NCBI GenBank assembly: GCA_903994365.1
Contig: CAJEXL010000004.1
Span: 1-64,000 of the forward strand
DNA: 64,000 nucleotides
Origin: an uncultured Chlorobiaceae bacterium
GTDB lineage: Bacteria; Bacteroidota; Chlorobiia; Chlorobiales; Chlorobiaceae
Direction of reading: 5' to 3'
Shown here: positions 17,173 to 25,237 of the stretch, piece by piece
Layout: each line of letters starts with the position of its first letter
Position numbering within the stretch: the stretch's first letter is position 1
Position numbers and translations under genes: made by a program
The notes under the pieces: model-generated
Told to the model about the DNA's origin: nothing
What the model saw: the letters and a program-made list of their open reading frames with translations, nothing else
Databases searched by the model: none

Positions 17173-17293
17173 GTAGACCCGCATCTTTCGCAATTTGTGC
17201 CATGCCACGAGCCTTTGCGACGTCACCAAGCGCAGCACTGAAGACGTCAGGATTTGTGTCTTCAGTGGCCACAGAAAGATATTCGTTTAATCA
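17173..17293 (-). pseudogene. HigA-like antitoxin fragment
   Basis: In the frame preceding the helicase remnant, NEYLSVATEDTNPDVFSAALG and DVAKARGMAQIAKDAGL match the middle of HigA-type addiction-module antidotes (helix-turn-helix start: MSQIAKDAGLSRE). The sequence diverges right after GL, at the join with the helicase remnant, and the N-terminus is cut by a TGA. No HigB toxin is left. Confidence 0.55.
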
Positions 17294-17302
17294 GGAGCAA
17301 AT

Positions 17303-17578
17303 TCAGGCGATCGGATCATCTTCAAGTGCGCCGCCATGCAGCCTGATGTGCGGGAAGTGCCCTTGGGTGCGTTCAACCCACACGTCACCGCCCTTGCTGT
17401 GTTCGGTTTCATTCGACGCAACCGAGACGCGGTTTTTTGCAAGTGCTGTGATCTCCTCCAGGAGGGCAGCGAGGATACGGTCGTCAGAAGTGGCGGTATC
17501 GTCCTTCATTTTTGAGTGGATGCTTGCCAGTTTTTCTATGGTTATTTTGCCGATGGTATTACAGAGTGCCTGATGCAT
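17303..17578 (-). CDS. Conserved-looking hypothetical protein divergent from groES
   Basis: A 91-residue soluble protein starting at ATG 17578 (MHQALCNTIGKITIEKLASI), helical in its first half and ending in GHFPHIRLHGGALEDDP. The upstream extension to 17659 has an unlikely composition (MNNNKNFISSKHF) and overlaps the groES control region, so the internal ATG is preferred. The product is not recognised. It shares the intergenic region with groES, and the CIRCE element lies 89 bases upstream of its start. Confidence 0.5.
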   Translation of the reverse strand: MHQALCNTIGKITIEKLASIHSKMKDDTATSDDRILAALLEEITALAKNRVSVASNETEHSKGGDVWVERTQGHFPHIRLHGGALEDDPIA

Positions 17579-17666
17579 GGTTTTGTGGCTAAAGTGAAAA
17601 ATCCATGTTCTGCAGTGCAAAAAGTGTTTGGAAGAGATAAAGTTTTTATTATTATTCAAAATCGTT

Positions 17667-17693
17667 TTAGCACTCTGTCTGCTTGAGTGCTAA
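17667..17693. promoter_or_regulatory. CIRCE operator of groES-groEL
   Basis: TTAGCACTC, nine bases, GAGTGCTAA is the exact consensus of the CIRCE inverted repeat bound by the heat-shock repressor HrcA. It lies 66 bases before the groES start, so the chaperonin operon should be derepressed by heat stress. hrcA is not in the window. Confidence 0.97.
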
Positions 17694-17758
17694 AAAAGAT
17701 ATTAATTGTTTACCGTAGTATCTTACTATTAAATCAAAAACCCAAACGAGATAAGACA

Positions 17759-18043
17759 ATGAACTTGAAACCCTTAGCTGATCGAGTTATTGTTAAGCCT
17801 GCAGCGGCGGAAGAAAAAACCAAGGGCGGTCTTTATATTCCTGATACCGGGAAAGAAAAACCGCAGTATGGTGAAGTTATTGCCGTAGGTGCAGGTAAAG
17901 TTGCTGACAGCGGTCAACTGCTTGAAATGCAGGTGAAGGCTGGCGACAAAGTGCTTTATGGTAAATATTCCGGCACCGAAGTGAGCGTGGAAGGTGAGGA
18001 TTACCTCATCATGCGTGAGTCGGATATTTTCGCCATTCTTTAA
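17759..18043 (+). CDS. groES: Co-chaperonin GroES
   Basis: A 94-residue co-chaperonin, the usual length. [27 protein letters not shown] includes the core strand and mobile loop that contact GroEL, and [15 protein letters not shown] is the dome-forming region. ATG 17759 fits the family; the 24-residue upstream extension is spurious. It is the first gene of the groES-groEL operon under CIRCE control, 42 bases before groEL. A divergent paralogue lies at 50186. Confidence 0.97.
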   Translation: MNLKPLADRVIVKPAAAEEKTKGGLYIPDTGKEKPQYGEVIAVGAGKVADSGQLLEMQVKAGDKVLYGKYSGTEVSVEGEDYLIMRESDIFAIL

Positions 18044-18085
18044 TATCACTAACATTTTAAAACCTTATTGGAGGAAAACATAACG

Positions 18086-19729
18086 ATGACTGCAAAAGAT
18101 ATTCTGTATGACACTGAAGCCAGAGCGAGGCTTAAAGTTGGTGTCGATAAACTGGCCAACGCTGTTAAAGTTACCCTCGGACCTGCCGGACGTAACGTTC
18201 TGATCGACAAAAAATTTGGTGCACCGACCTCAACCAAGGACGGCGTGACCGTTGCAAAAGAGATCGAACTTGCTGATCCTGTTGAGAACATGGGCGCTCA
18301 GATGGTGCGCGAAGTTGCATCCAAAACCAGCGATGTTGCTGGCGACGGAACAACCACAGCCACAGTGCTTGCCCAAGCAATTTACCGTGAAGGTTTGAAG
18401 AACGTCACCGCTGGCGCTCGTCCGATTGATCTGAAAAGAGGTATCGACCGCGCTGTGAAAGAGGTTGTTCAGGAGCTGAGAAACATCAGCCGCAGCATCT
18501 CTGGTAAAAAAGAGATTGCACAGGTTGGAACTATCTCTGCAAATAACGATCCTGAAATCGGCGAACTGATTGCCGAAGCGATGGACAAGGTTGGAAAAGA
18601 TGGTGTTATCACCGTTGAAGAAGCAAAGGGAATGGAGACCGAGCTGAAGGTTGTTGAGGGTATGCAGTTTGATCGTGGTTACCTCTCACCTTACTTTGTG
18701 ACCAACTCAGAGACAATGGAAGCTGAGCTTGAAGATCCGCTGATTCTGATTCACGACAAGAAGATCAGCAACATGAAGGAGTTGCTCCCGATTCTTGAAA
18801 AATCAGCACAGTCTGGTCGTCCGCTTCTGATCATTTCAGAAGATATCGAAGGCGAAGCTCTTGCAACGCTGGTGGTGAACAAGCTGCGTGGTACCCTGAG
18901 AGTCTGTGCAGTCAAGGCTCCTGGCTTTGGCGATCGCCGCAAGGCCATGCTTGAAGATATCGCAATTCTTACCGGTGGTACTGTTATCTCCGAAGAGAAG
19001 GGCTACAAACTCGAAAATACAACAATCAACTACCTCGGTCAGGCTGGCCGTGTCACCATCGACAAGGATAATACCATCATTGTCGAAGGTAAAGGCACTG
19101 CTGAAGAGATCAAGGCCCGTATTAACGAAATCAAGGGACAGGTCGAAAAATCAACATCTGACTACGATACCGAAAAGCTGCAAGAGCGTCTTGCCAAGCT
19201 TTCAGGCGGCGTTGCAGTGCTGCACATTGGCGCATCGACAGAAGTTGAGATGAAAGAGAAGAAAGCCCGTGTCGAAGATGCGCTGCACGCTACCCGCGCT
19301 GCTGTGCAGGAAGGTATTGTTGTTGGTGGCGGTGTTGCCCTGATCCGTGCGATCAAGGGTCTTGACAGAGCTGTTGCAGACAATGAAGATCAGAAAACCG
19401 GTATTGAAATTATCCGCCGTGCGCTCGAAGAGCCACTTCGCCAGATTGTTGCCAACACAGGCACCACCGATGGCGCTGTTGTGCTTGAGAAGGTGAAGGC
19501 CGGAACTGGTGATTTTGGTTTCAATGCCAGAACCGAAGTATATGAAAACCTGGTTGATGCCGGTGTTGTCGATCCTACCAAGGTGACCAGAAGCGCTCTT
19601 GAGAACGCTGCATCGGTTGCTGGTATTCTTTTGACCACCGAAGCAGCTATTACTGACATCAAGGATGATAAATCCGACATGCCAGCAATGCCTCAAGGTG
19701 GAATGGGTGGTATGGGCGGCATGTATTAA
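18086..19729 (+). CDS. groEL: Chaperonin GroEL
   Basis: A 547-residue 60-kDa chaperonin that forms the double heptameric ring for ATP-driven folding of cytosolic proteins. Visible marks are [16 protein letters not shown], the ATP-site DGTTTATVL near residue 87, the apical domain [31 protein letters not shown] and the methionine- and glycine-rich tail [13 protein letters not shown] 18086 is preceded by GGAGG at 18070-18074. A rho-independent terminator closes the operon. Confidence 0.98.
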   Translation: MTAKDILYDTEARARLKVGVDKLANAVKVTLGPAGRNVLIDKKFGAPTSTKDGVTVAKEIELADPVENMGAQMVREVASKTSDVAGDGTTTATVLAQAIYREGLKNVTAGARPIDLKRGIDRAVKEVVQELRNISRSISGKKEIAQVGTISANNDPEIGELIAEAMDKVGKDGVITVEEAKGMETELKVVEGMQFDRGYLSPYFVTNSETMEAELEDPLILIHDKKISNMKELLPILEKSAQSGRPLLIISEDIEGEALATLVVNKLRGTLRVCAVKAPGFGDRRKAMLEDIAILTGGTVISEEKGYKLENTTINYLGQAGRVTIDKDNTIIVEGKGTAEEIKARINEIKGQVEKSTSDYDTEKLQERLAKLSGGVAVLHIGASTEVEMKEKKARVEDALHATRAAVQEGIVVGGGVALIRAIKGLDRAVADNEDQKTGIEIIRRALEEPLRQIVANTGTTDGAVVLEKVKAGTGDFGFNARTEVYENLVDAGVVDPTKVTRSALENAASVAGILLTTEAAITDIKDDKSDMPAMPQGGMGGMGGMY

Positions 19730-19760
19730 TCATCGCTCTCCATCTCTATTCTTTAAAAAA

Positions 19761-19786
19761 GCCAGCCTTCGGGTTGGCTTTTTTTA
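19761..19786 (+). terminator. Rho-independent terminator of groES-groEL
   Basis: GCCAGCC, loop TTCG, GGTTGGC (one G-T pair) followed by seven T residues, 32 bases after the groEL stop. Confidence 0.9.
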
Positions 19787-19829
19787 TTTACCTTTGAGGA
19801 GATATTCGTTTAATAAAGAAAAATACACT

Positions 19830-20513
19830 ATGAAAGCAGTCCTTCTTCTCAGCGGCGGCATGGACAGCTTGGTCACCACAGCAATCGCCCATGCGAAACG
19901 CTTTGCCCTAGCGGCGATGCACGTGAATTACGGGCAGAGGACGTGGCTGAAGGAGCTGGAGTCGTTTCGGGCTATCTGCAACCATTACAATATTGAGCAG
20001 CGTCTTGAGGTCAATGCGGATTTTCTTGCCCAGATTGGTGGCTCTTCTTTGACCGATTACTCTATGCCGGTGAGTGGCGCTGATCTTCAGGGCGGAACAA
20101 TCCCCACGAGCTACGTTCCTTTTCGCAATGCCGGTTTTCTTTCGATGGCGGTGAGTTGGTCGGAGGTTATTGGCGCCAGCAAGATTTTTATTGGGGCGGT
20201 GGAGGAGGATACCTCTGGTTATCCCGATTGCCGAAAGGTATTTTATGATGCATTTAACAAGGTTATCGAGCTGGGGACAAAGCCCGAAACGGCGATTGAA
20301 ATTCTTACACCGCTCATCGAGATGCAGAAATCTGATATTGTCCGCAAGGGGATGGAGCTGGGTGCGCCGTTCCATCTGAGCTGGTCGTGCTATAAAAGTG
20401 AGGGGAAGGCGTGTGGTGTCTGCGACAGTTGTGCGCGGCGGCTTCGGGCATTTGCGCTGATGGGTATGGCTGACCCGATTGACTATGAAGAACGTCCTCA
20501 GTATATTGCATAG
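19830..20513 (+). CDS. queC: 7-cyano-7-deazaguanine synthase QueC
   Basis: A 227-residue ATP-dependent ligase that converts 7-carboxy-7-deazaguanine to preQ0 in queuosine synthesis. The P-loop-like LLLSGGMDS (residues 5-13) is the PP-motif, and four cysteines near the C-terminus (C187, C195, C198, C201 in [16 protein letters not shown]) form the zinc site. [15 protein letters not shown] is also typical. ATG 19830 gives the family length. It stands alone here; queA of the same pathway is at 32398. Confidence 0.95.
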   Translation: MKAVLLLSGGMDSLVTTAIAHAKRFALAAMHVNYGQRTWLKELESFRAICNHYNIEQRLEVNADFLAQIGGSSLTDYSMPVSGADLQGGTIPTSYVPFRNAGFLSMAVSWSEVIGASKIFIGAVEEDTSGYPDCRKVFYDAFNKVIELGTKPETAIEILTPLIEMQKSDIVRKGMELGAPFHLSWSCYKSEGKACGVCDSCARRLRAFALMGMADPIDYEERPQYIA

Positions 20514-20538
20514 CATCAGTTAATTTAATTGTTCAGGC

Positions 20539-21228
20539 ATGAGATCTGTTAAATCTTTTCAAGAGAGTTCTGCCGCTTCAGACTCCCTCAAGGCACGGTT
20601 AAATCTTTCGTTTGGGCTTATGGCAGCGATTTGGCTGCTTGGTTTTGTTGGTCATTTTACGCCGTTACAAGAGTGGCCTGCGCTTTTTCTCTACGTGTTC
20701 GGTGCAATCGGCTTGGTGCTTTTTCGAGGGAAAGCGAATGGTGAGTGGCGGGAGATGTATGTGACAGGAGGAGATCTCAAAAAGTCACTGAAGTGGGGTG
20801 TCATCGGCGGTACCCTCCTGTTACTGTTGGCAATGATGAATACGGTGATCATGATGAAAAATCAAAATGGTGCCGCAATGATGTCCGGGATGCAGTATCT
20901 ACTTGTCAATCGTTCGTTGCTTTATCTTTATCCGATGCTGGTTATTGCTGAAGAGTTTTTCTGGAGAGGAATCATGTTTTCAGCTATGATTGAGAGGGGA
21001 TTCAATAAACATTTAACTGTATTTTTGACGACACTGTTTTTTCTTCTTAACCATTTTGCAGTTGCTCCTGTCAATATGATGGAGAAGGCAATGATGGCAA
21101 TGATGGCATTGCCATTGGGCATTCTTGGAGGTTATATTGTTGCGAATAGCAGGAATGTGTGGGGGAGTGTTCTCGTACATTTGATTGTCATGACGTCCAT
21201 GATAGCCGCTATTCAGATTATCTTGTAA
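20539..21228 (+). CDS. CPBP-family intramembrane metalloprotease
   Basis: A 229-residue integral membrane protein with about six hydrophobic segments. AEEFFWRGIMF (near residue 138) is the EExxxR motif, and LLNHFA and GSVLVHLIV supply the His motifs of the CPBP/Abi (CAAX protease and bacteriocin-processing) family, so the metal-binding set looks complete. The substrate is unknown. It starts 26 bases after queC and ends 24 before trpA; the three could be one transcript. Confidence 0.85.
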   Translation: MRSVKSFQESSAASDSLKARLNLSFGLMAAIWLLGFVGHFTPLQEWPALFLYVFGAIGLVLFRGKANGEWREMYVTGGDLKKSLKWGVIGGTLLLLLAMMNTVIMMKNQNGAAMMSGMQYLLVNRSLLYLYPMLVIAEEFFWRGIMFSAMIERGFNKHLTVFLTTLFFLLNHFAVAPVNMMEKAMMAMMALPLGILGGYIVANSRNVWGSVLVHLIVMTSMIAAIQIIL

Positions 21229-21252
21229 AACTGTTTTTTGCTAAAAATATAA

Positions 21253-22065
21253 ATGTTTCTCATGCCTGAAAACCGCATTACCCAGTTGGTGAGGAAAGAT
21301 AAAAAACTGCTGATTGCCTATTATATGCCTGAGTTTCCTGTTGTTGGTGCCACTTTGCCGGTGCTTGAGGCGCTTGAGGAAAGTGGTGCTGATATTGTGG
21401 AGCTCGGTATGCCCTATTCTGATCCGATCGGTGACGGGCCGGTGATTCAGGAGGCGGCACATACCGCCATTCGCAACGGTATGACCATCAAACATCTCCT
21501 TGAGCTGGTACGGCGTGCTCGACAGGGTGAGGGGTGCAGGCGTATCAACGTCCCCATTCTGCTGATGGGTTACTGCAACCCGGTGATTGCCTATGGCATC
21601 GATGCGTTTTTGCATGATGCCGTAGCGGCAGGTGTTGACGGGCTGCTGATTCCTGATTTTCCTCCCGAAGAGGCTGCTGATTTTCTCCAGAAAGCTAAAA
21701 GTTGCGGGCTGACGGTGGTCTTTCTTGTCTCTCCGGTTACTCCTCCAGAGAGGATTGAGCTGATTGACTCGCTTTCAACCGATTTTTCATACTGCCTTGC
21801 CGTCAATGGCACAACTGGTACTGCCAAGCTCTCCGAGGCGGCATCAGAGAATGTGGTCGATGAGTATCTGAAAAGGGTACGCCAGCATACCCGCAAAAAA
21901 TTTGTCGTCGGATTTGGCATTAAGGACAAGTCGCGCGTGCACTCTATGTGGGCTTTGGCGGATGGGGCTGTTGTTGGGACGGCACTGTTGCAGCACATTG
22001 GCATGGCTTCGACTCCTGAAGAGTCTGCCCGTCTTGCCGGAGAGTTCTGGAGAGCGCTCCGGTAG
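21253..22065 (+). CDS. trpA: Tryptophan synthase alpha subunit
   Basis: A 270-residue TIM-barrel enzyme that cleaves indole-3-glycerol phosphate. The catalytic Glu is in ADIVELGMPYSDPIGDGPVIQ (E50), with Asp at position 61 of the same stretch, and the phosphate-binding loops VVGFGIKD and GAVVGTAL are present. ATG 21253 or 21262 are both possible; neither has a strong ribosome binding site. trpB is not adjacent, so the trp genes are scattered, as is common outside enterobacteria. The next gene starts 7 bases after the stop. Confidence 0.95.
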   Translation: MFLMPENRITQLVRKDKKLLIAYYMPEFPVVGATLPVLEALEESGADIVELGMPYSDPIGDGPVIQEAAHTAIRNGMTIKHLLELVRRARQGEGCRRINVPILLMGYCNPVIAYGIDAFLHDAVAAGVDGLLIPDFPPEEAADFLQKAKSCGLTVVFLVSPVTPPERIELIDSLSTDFSYCLAVNGTTGTAKLSEAASENVVDEYLKRVRQHTRKKFVVGFGIKDKSRVHSMWALADGAVVGTALLQHIGMASTPEESARLAGEFWRALR

Positions 22066-22071
22066 CCCTTT

Positions 22072-23031
22072 ATGGAAAGCTTTCCCTCTGTTGATATTAT
22101 CATTCCCCACTTCAAAAGGCGGGATATGCTTGAGCGATGTCTCGACTCGCTTGAGAAAACTAGTTATCCCTCAATGGGTATTATTGTGATTGATAATGGT
22201 GGAACTGAGGCCGGTCTCATCTTTCTTGTCAAACGCTACAGGAATGCGCGGCTGCTGCGTATCCCGGAAAATCGGGGCTATGCCGGTGGTTGCAATGAGG
22301 GGCTGAAAAACTCCGCAGCGGACTATGTCGTTTTTATGAATGATGATACGGAGCATGATCCCTTGTGGCTTGAGCCTCTTGTGCGAACAGCTCTTGCGGA
22401 TGATCGCATTGCAGCTTTACAGCCAAAGATCCTTTCATTGAAGCCATATCATCGGGGTAAAAAGCTGTTTGATTATGCTGGTGCGGCGGGCGGGATGATT
22501 AACCCTCTTGGTTATCCCTGGTGCCTGGGGCGCACATTTTCAGCGTGTGAAACTGACCGTGGGCAGTACGATAATCCACAGGATATTTTTTGGGCATCAG
22601 GTGTTGCCATGTTTACGAAAAGAGTTGTTGTCGAAGAGCTTGGCGGGTTTGATGATGATTTTTTTATGCAGATGGAGGAGATTGATCTCTCATGGCGCAT
22701 GAAGCTTGCTGGTTATCGCGTTCGTTCCGTTCCATCATCAATTGTCTTGCACGAAGGGGGGGCATCGCTCTCTGCTGGCTCTCCTGAAAAAATCTATTTC
22801 AACCACCGCAACAACATCACAATGCTGTTGAAAAATCGGAGTATGGCTGCGCTGTTGTGGGTGTTGCCACTTCGGTTGTTGCTTGAGGTTGCGGCTTCAT
22901 TGTTCTATTTGACACAATATCCTGATGGAGTGAAAAAATCAGCAGCAGTGTTTCGTGCGTTCGGTTATAATGTGCGCTGTTTTGGTGCCACCATGAAGAA
23001 ACGCCGCCGCAACGCTGCAGCAAGTCGTTAG
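22072..23031 (+). CDS. Family 2 glycosyltransferase
   Basis: A 319-residue GT-A fold transferase of the rhamnosyltransferase-like group. The N-terminal DIIIPHFKRRDMLERCLDSL starts the fold, FMNDDTEHD (about residue 90) carries the metal-binding acidic motif, and FFMQMEEIDLSWRMKLAGY is the catalytic ED/W segment. Two C-terminal hydrophobic stretches (MAALLWVLPLRLLLEVAASLF) suggest membrane association. It probably adds a sugar to a cell-surface polysaccharide. It follows trpA by 7 bases, suggesting a shared transcript but not a shared pathway. Confidence 0.9.
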   Translation: MESFPSVDIIIPHFKRRDMLERCLDSLEKTSYPSMGIIVIDNGGTEAGLIFLVKRYRNARLLRIPENRGYAGGCNEGLKNSAADYVVFMNDDTEHDPLWLEPLVRTALADDRIAALQPKILSLKPYHRGKKLFDYAGAAGGMINPLGYPWCLGRTFSACETDRGQYDNPQDIFWASGVAMFTKRVVVEELGGFDDDFFMQMEEIDLSWRMKLAGYRVRSVPSSIVLHEGGASLSAGSPEKIYFNHRNNITMLLKNRSMAALLWVLPLRLLLEVAASLFYLTQYPDGVKKSAAVFRAFGYNVRCFGATMKKRRRNAAASR

Positions 23032-23095
23032 CAAACAGGCACCAGCAATAGTGACAACAAAACTCCCTTCCCTTTTTTTTCCACAACACTCCAAA

Positions 23096-23140
23096 TTCCC
23101 CTCCTCTGGAGGGGTGGCAGGCGAAGCCTGACGGGGTGGT
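23096..23140. repeat. Dispersed 45-bp repeat element, first copy
   Basis: The stretch has a GGGGAGG/CCTCCCC-type stem (CCCCTCCTCTGGAGGGG) followed by TGGCAGGCGAAGCCTGACGG. It recurs almost identically at 23581-23625, where it lies inside a coding frame. Elements of this sort (reading as EGWQAKPDGVV) are common interspersed repeats in Chlorobi and Bacteroidetes genomes. Confidence 0.85.
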
Positions 23141-23185
23141 CGTGTATGGCGCGTGCTATTCATTTCTCATAATCATAGTCACCCT

Positions 23186-23881
23186 ATGAACGAAACGCAG
23201 CATCAAGTAAAGCTCAGTGGTTTTTATATGGGGAAGTATGAGGTAACGGTAGGGGAGTTTCGTCGTTTGGTAGAGGACTCGGGGTATAGAACGGATGCTG
23301 CGAAAGGAGATAGTAGTAAGGATAACCATCCTGTGATTTATGTGAGTTGGAAAGATGCTGTGGCATATTGTAAATGGTTATCGAAAAAAAGTGGGAAGCG
23401 TTTTCGTTTACCAACAGAGGCAGAATGGGAGTATGCTTGCCGAGGCGGAAGCCAAACATCCACGCCGTTCAATACGGGTTATAACTTGACCACATCGCAG
23501 GCGAATTACAATGGCAACTATCCGTATAACAACAATCAAAAAACCACAAGAGATGACCACCGAAGGTGGTCCGCAAAAAATTCCCCTCCATTAGAGGGGT
23601 GGCAGGCGAAGCCTGACGGGGTGGTTGATCATCGTGCAGCATCAACAAACCACCCCCCGCCTAACGGCGTACCCCTCCACAGGAGGGGAATGAAGCCTGA
23701 CGGGGTGGTTGATCATCGCGCAGCATCAACAAACCACCCCCCGCCTAACGGCGTACCCCTCCACAGGAGGGGAATGAAGCCTGACGGGGTGGTTGATCAT
23801 CGCGCAGCATCAACAAACCACCCCCCGCCTAACGGCGTACCCCTCCACAGGAGGGGAATGAAGCCTGACGGGGTGGTTTGA
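23186..23881 (+). CDS. Formylglycine-generating-enzyme (FGE/SUMF1)-like protein truncated by a repeat invasion
   Basis: The first 120 residues are an FGE-sulfatase domain: FYMGKYEVTVGEFRRLVEDSGY, VIYVSWKDAVAYCKWLSKKSG, RFRLPTEAEWEYACRGG and NLTTSQANYNGNYPYNNN. The remaining half of the domain (GNVWEWCSD, RVxRGGSW) is missing. Instead, a 45-bp dispersed repeat and three copies of an 84-bp unit continue in frame and add about 105 residues, including KPDGVVDHRAASTNHPPPNG repeated. ATG 23186 begins the family-like sequence. Members also occur as PvdO/EgtB-type enzymes. This one cannot be catalytically complete and is effectively a pseudogene with an open frame. Confidence 0.75.
   Translation: MNETQHQVKLSGFYMGKYEVTVGEFRRLVEDSGYRTDAAKGDSSKDNHPVIYVSWKDAVAYCKWLSKKSGKRFRLPTEAEWEYACRGGSQTSTPFNTGYNLTTSQANYNGNYPYNNNQKTTRDDHRRWSAKNSPPLEGWQAKPDGVVDHRAASTNHPPPNGVPLHRRGMKPDGVVDHRAASTNHPPPNGVPLHRRGMKPDGVVDHRAASTNHPPPNGVPLHRRGMKPDGVV
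23609..23878. repeat. 84-bp tandem repeat, 3.2 copies
   Basis: The unit beginning AAGCCTGACGGGGTGGTT recurs at 23609, 23693, 23777 and 23861. Since 84 is a multiple of 3 the array keeps the frame open (28 residues per unit). Each unit itself contains inverted segments (CCACCCC/GGGGTGG and CCCCTCC/GGAGGGG) able to form hairpins. The second to fourth units are almost identical, which suggests recent expansion. Confidence 0.95.
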
Positions 23882-23988
23882 TGTGTGGGCAGACACAAAG
23901 GAGAGCTGGCGTTCTTGTCCGCTAATAAGCACGACATGGTGATCAGGCGCTTGTTATAGTTCATACATTTTTGAAAAACTTTCTAAAC

Positions 23989-24227
23989 ATGGAGGTAAGT
24001 ATCACTCTTTTACAAGAGATAGAGCACAAAGCGTTAACACTATCAATTTCTGAAAGAGGGAAGTTGATACGCAATTTGCTTACTACTATTGATAATCAAT
24101 CCGATTATTCTAACGATTTTGAGAAAGAAATTCAGGAAAGAGTTAATAAGATAAAATCTGGAAATGCTGTTGGCATTTACCGCCTGCAATTGATGTTTTT
24201 TCAAATATTGAGGAAAAATACAAATGA
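23989..24227 (+). pseudogene. Addiction-module antitoxin (TIGR02574-like), frameshifted near its end
   Basis: The frame encodes a helical protein with LSISERGKLIRNLLTTID, the core of the small antitoxins that pair with ParE/RelE toxins. Near 24190 a base seems to be lost: the expected tail PPAIDVFSNIEEKYK is encoded in the next frame and ends at TGA 24225-24227, overlapping the toxin ATG at 24224. The frame as it stands reads on to 24246. Whether the altered tail still binds a toxin is unknown. Confidence 0.65.
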
Positions 24228-24534
24228 TGGAAGTTCTTTTTCTTGAAGAAGCAGAAATTGAATTATCAGAAGCCGTTGCTTACTATGAAAATATTTGTCA
24301 GGGACTTGGATTGGATTTTTCAAACGAAGTTAAAACATTAATTATCAGACTTATAGAAATGCCTTTTTTTTGGGTTTTACGTGATGATGGTAAGATGTGT
24401 TTCAACAAAGAAATTTCCCTATCAGATAGTTTTATTGTGTTATCAATGATGTTATTTGGATTATAGCCGTTGCTCATCATAAACGTTTTCCTGAATACTG
24501 GAAAGAGCGATTGAGTTTTAACCCAATACACTGA
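24224..24534 (+). pseudogene. ParE/RelE-type toxin with two frameshifts
   Basis: Three consecutive frames together spell a ParE-family toxin of about 100 residues: LEEAEIELSEAVAYYENICQ, then VKTLIIRLIEMPF in the first frame; CVSTKKFPYQIV in the second (from about 24395); and VIWIIAVAHHKRFPEYWKERL in the third (from about 24430 to TGA 24532). The uninterrupted frame ends at 24466. Two independent lesions argue against a simple sequencing error. The gene follows its antitoxin with an ATGA overlap. Confidence 0.75.
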
Positions 24535-24607
24535 TAATTTTTGTAACGTTCAACTGGACATGCGGAACACCAGATCGACATCTCACTTAACAAAAGGAGA
24601 GTGACCA

Positions 24608-24820
24608 ATGGTTAAATCGTTTAACGTGATTATAGAGAGAGATGAGGACGGATATTATGTGGCTTCTGTTCCATCTCTTAAAGGTTGCCATACACAAGCG
24701 GCATCGTTAGATCAACTTATGGAACGAACAAAGGAAGCCATAGCGCTTTGTTTGGAAGTTGAAGAGGAAATATCGCACAATGAGTTTATTGGAGTCCAGC
24801 GTTTAGCGGTAACGGTATGA
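24608..24820 (+). CDS. hicB: HicB-family antitoxin
   Basis: A 70-residue HicB-like protein with the partial RNase H fold: FNVIIERDEDGYYVASVPSLKGCHTQAASLDQ is the family signature. It lacks the C-terminal DNA-binding extension, as in the short HicB group. AAAGGAGAG (24593-24601) is a strong ribosome binding site. Its stop overlaps the HicA start by 4 bases (ATGA at 24817), so the pair is translationally coupled. It would neutralise the HicA mRNA interferase, whose gene is broken here. Confidence 0.9.
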   Translation: MVKSFNVIIERDEDGYYVASVPSLKGCHTQAASLDQLMERTKEAIALCLEVEEEISHNEFIGVQRLAVTV

Positions 24821-25045
24821 GCACATTTCCTTCATGTACGGGCAAAACCTTGATTAAAATTCTCAAACAAGAGGGATTTGAAGAAATCAGGATAAAAGGT
24901 AGTCATCATTTTTTACGACATGAAGATGGTCGCTGTACCGTTGTGCCCGTTCACAGTCAGTGGCGAAACAATTGGCAAAGGTTTGCTGGCGCAAATACTC
25001 AAAGAGTGTGATTTGTCACGAGAGGCATTGCAGAAACTGATGTGA
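24817..25045 (+). pseudogene. hicA: HicA-type mRNA interferase broken by a 4-bp duplication
   Basis: The first 47 codons encode HicA: GKTLIKILKQEGFEEIRIKGSHHFLRH (with the catalytic His region GSHH) and VVPVHS. CAGT is duplicated at 24954-24961. Removing one copy restores GETIGKGLLAQILKECDLSRE and the expected stop at 25043. As it is, the frame ends at 25011 with an aberrant tail. Confidence 0.85.
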
Positions 25046-25078
25046 TAACGGTTCTAAATCCAACATCAACAAACCACC

Positions 25079-25145
25079 TCCCCCTTTGCAGGAGGAGAGT
25101 TTTCAATCTTTGCACACTCCCAAATTTCCCTGCTGCAAAGGGGGA
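25079..25145. repeat. 13-bp perfect inverted repeat downstream of hicA
   Basis: TCCCCCTTTGCAG (25079-25091) and its exact complement (25133-25145) enclose 41 bases. Just before it, CATCAACAAACCACC matches a part of the 84-bp repeats at 23.6 kb, so this is probably a diverged member of the same dispersed family. Confidence 0.7.
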
Positions 25146-25237
25146 CTCCATCATGCGGCGGGGATATGCGAGAGGCAGGCTAAGCTTTATGGGTGGTTGC
25201 TTAGGGCATAAGCCTATATCAATGGATTATTGCCCGG

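Noticed and set aside
19202..19696. 164-codon minus-strand frame inside groEL
   Set aside because: Shadow of groEL codon usage.
23609..23878. CRISPR array
   Set aside because: The 84-bp units are contiguous with identical content and no variable spacers.
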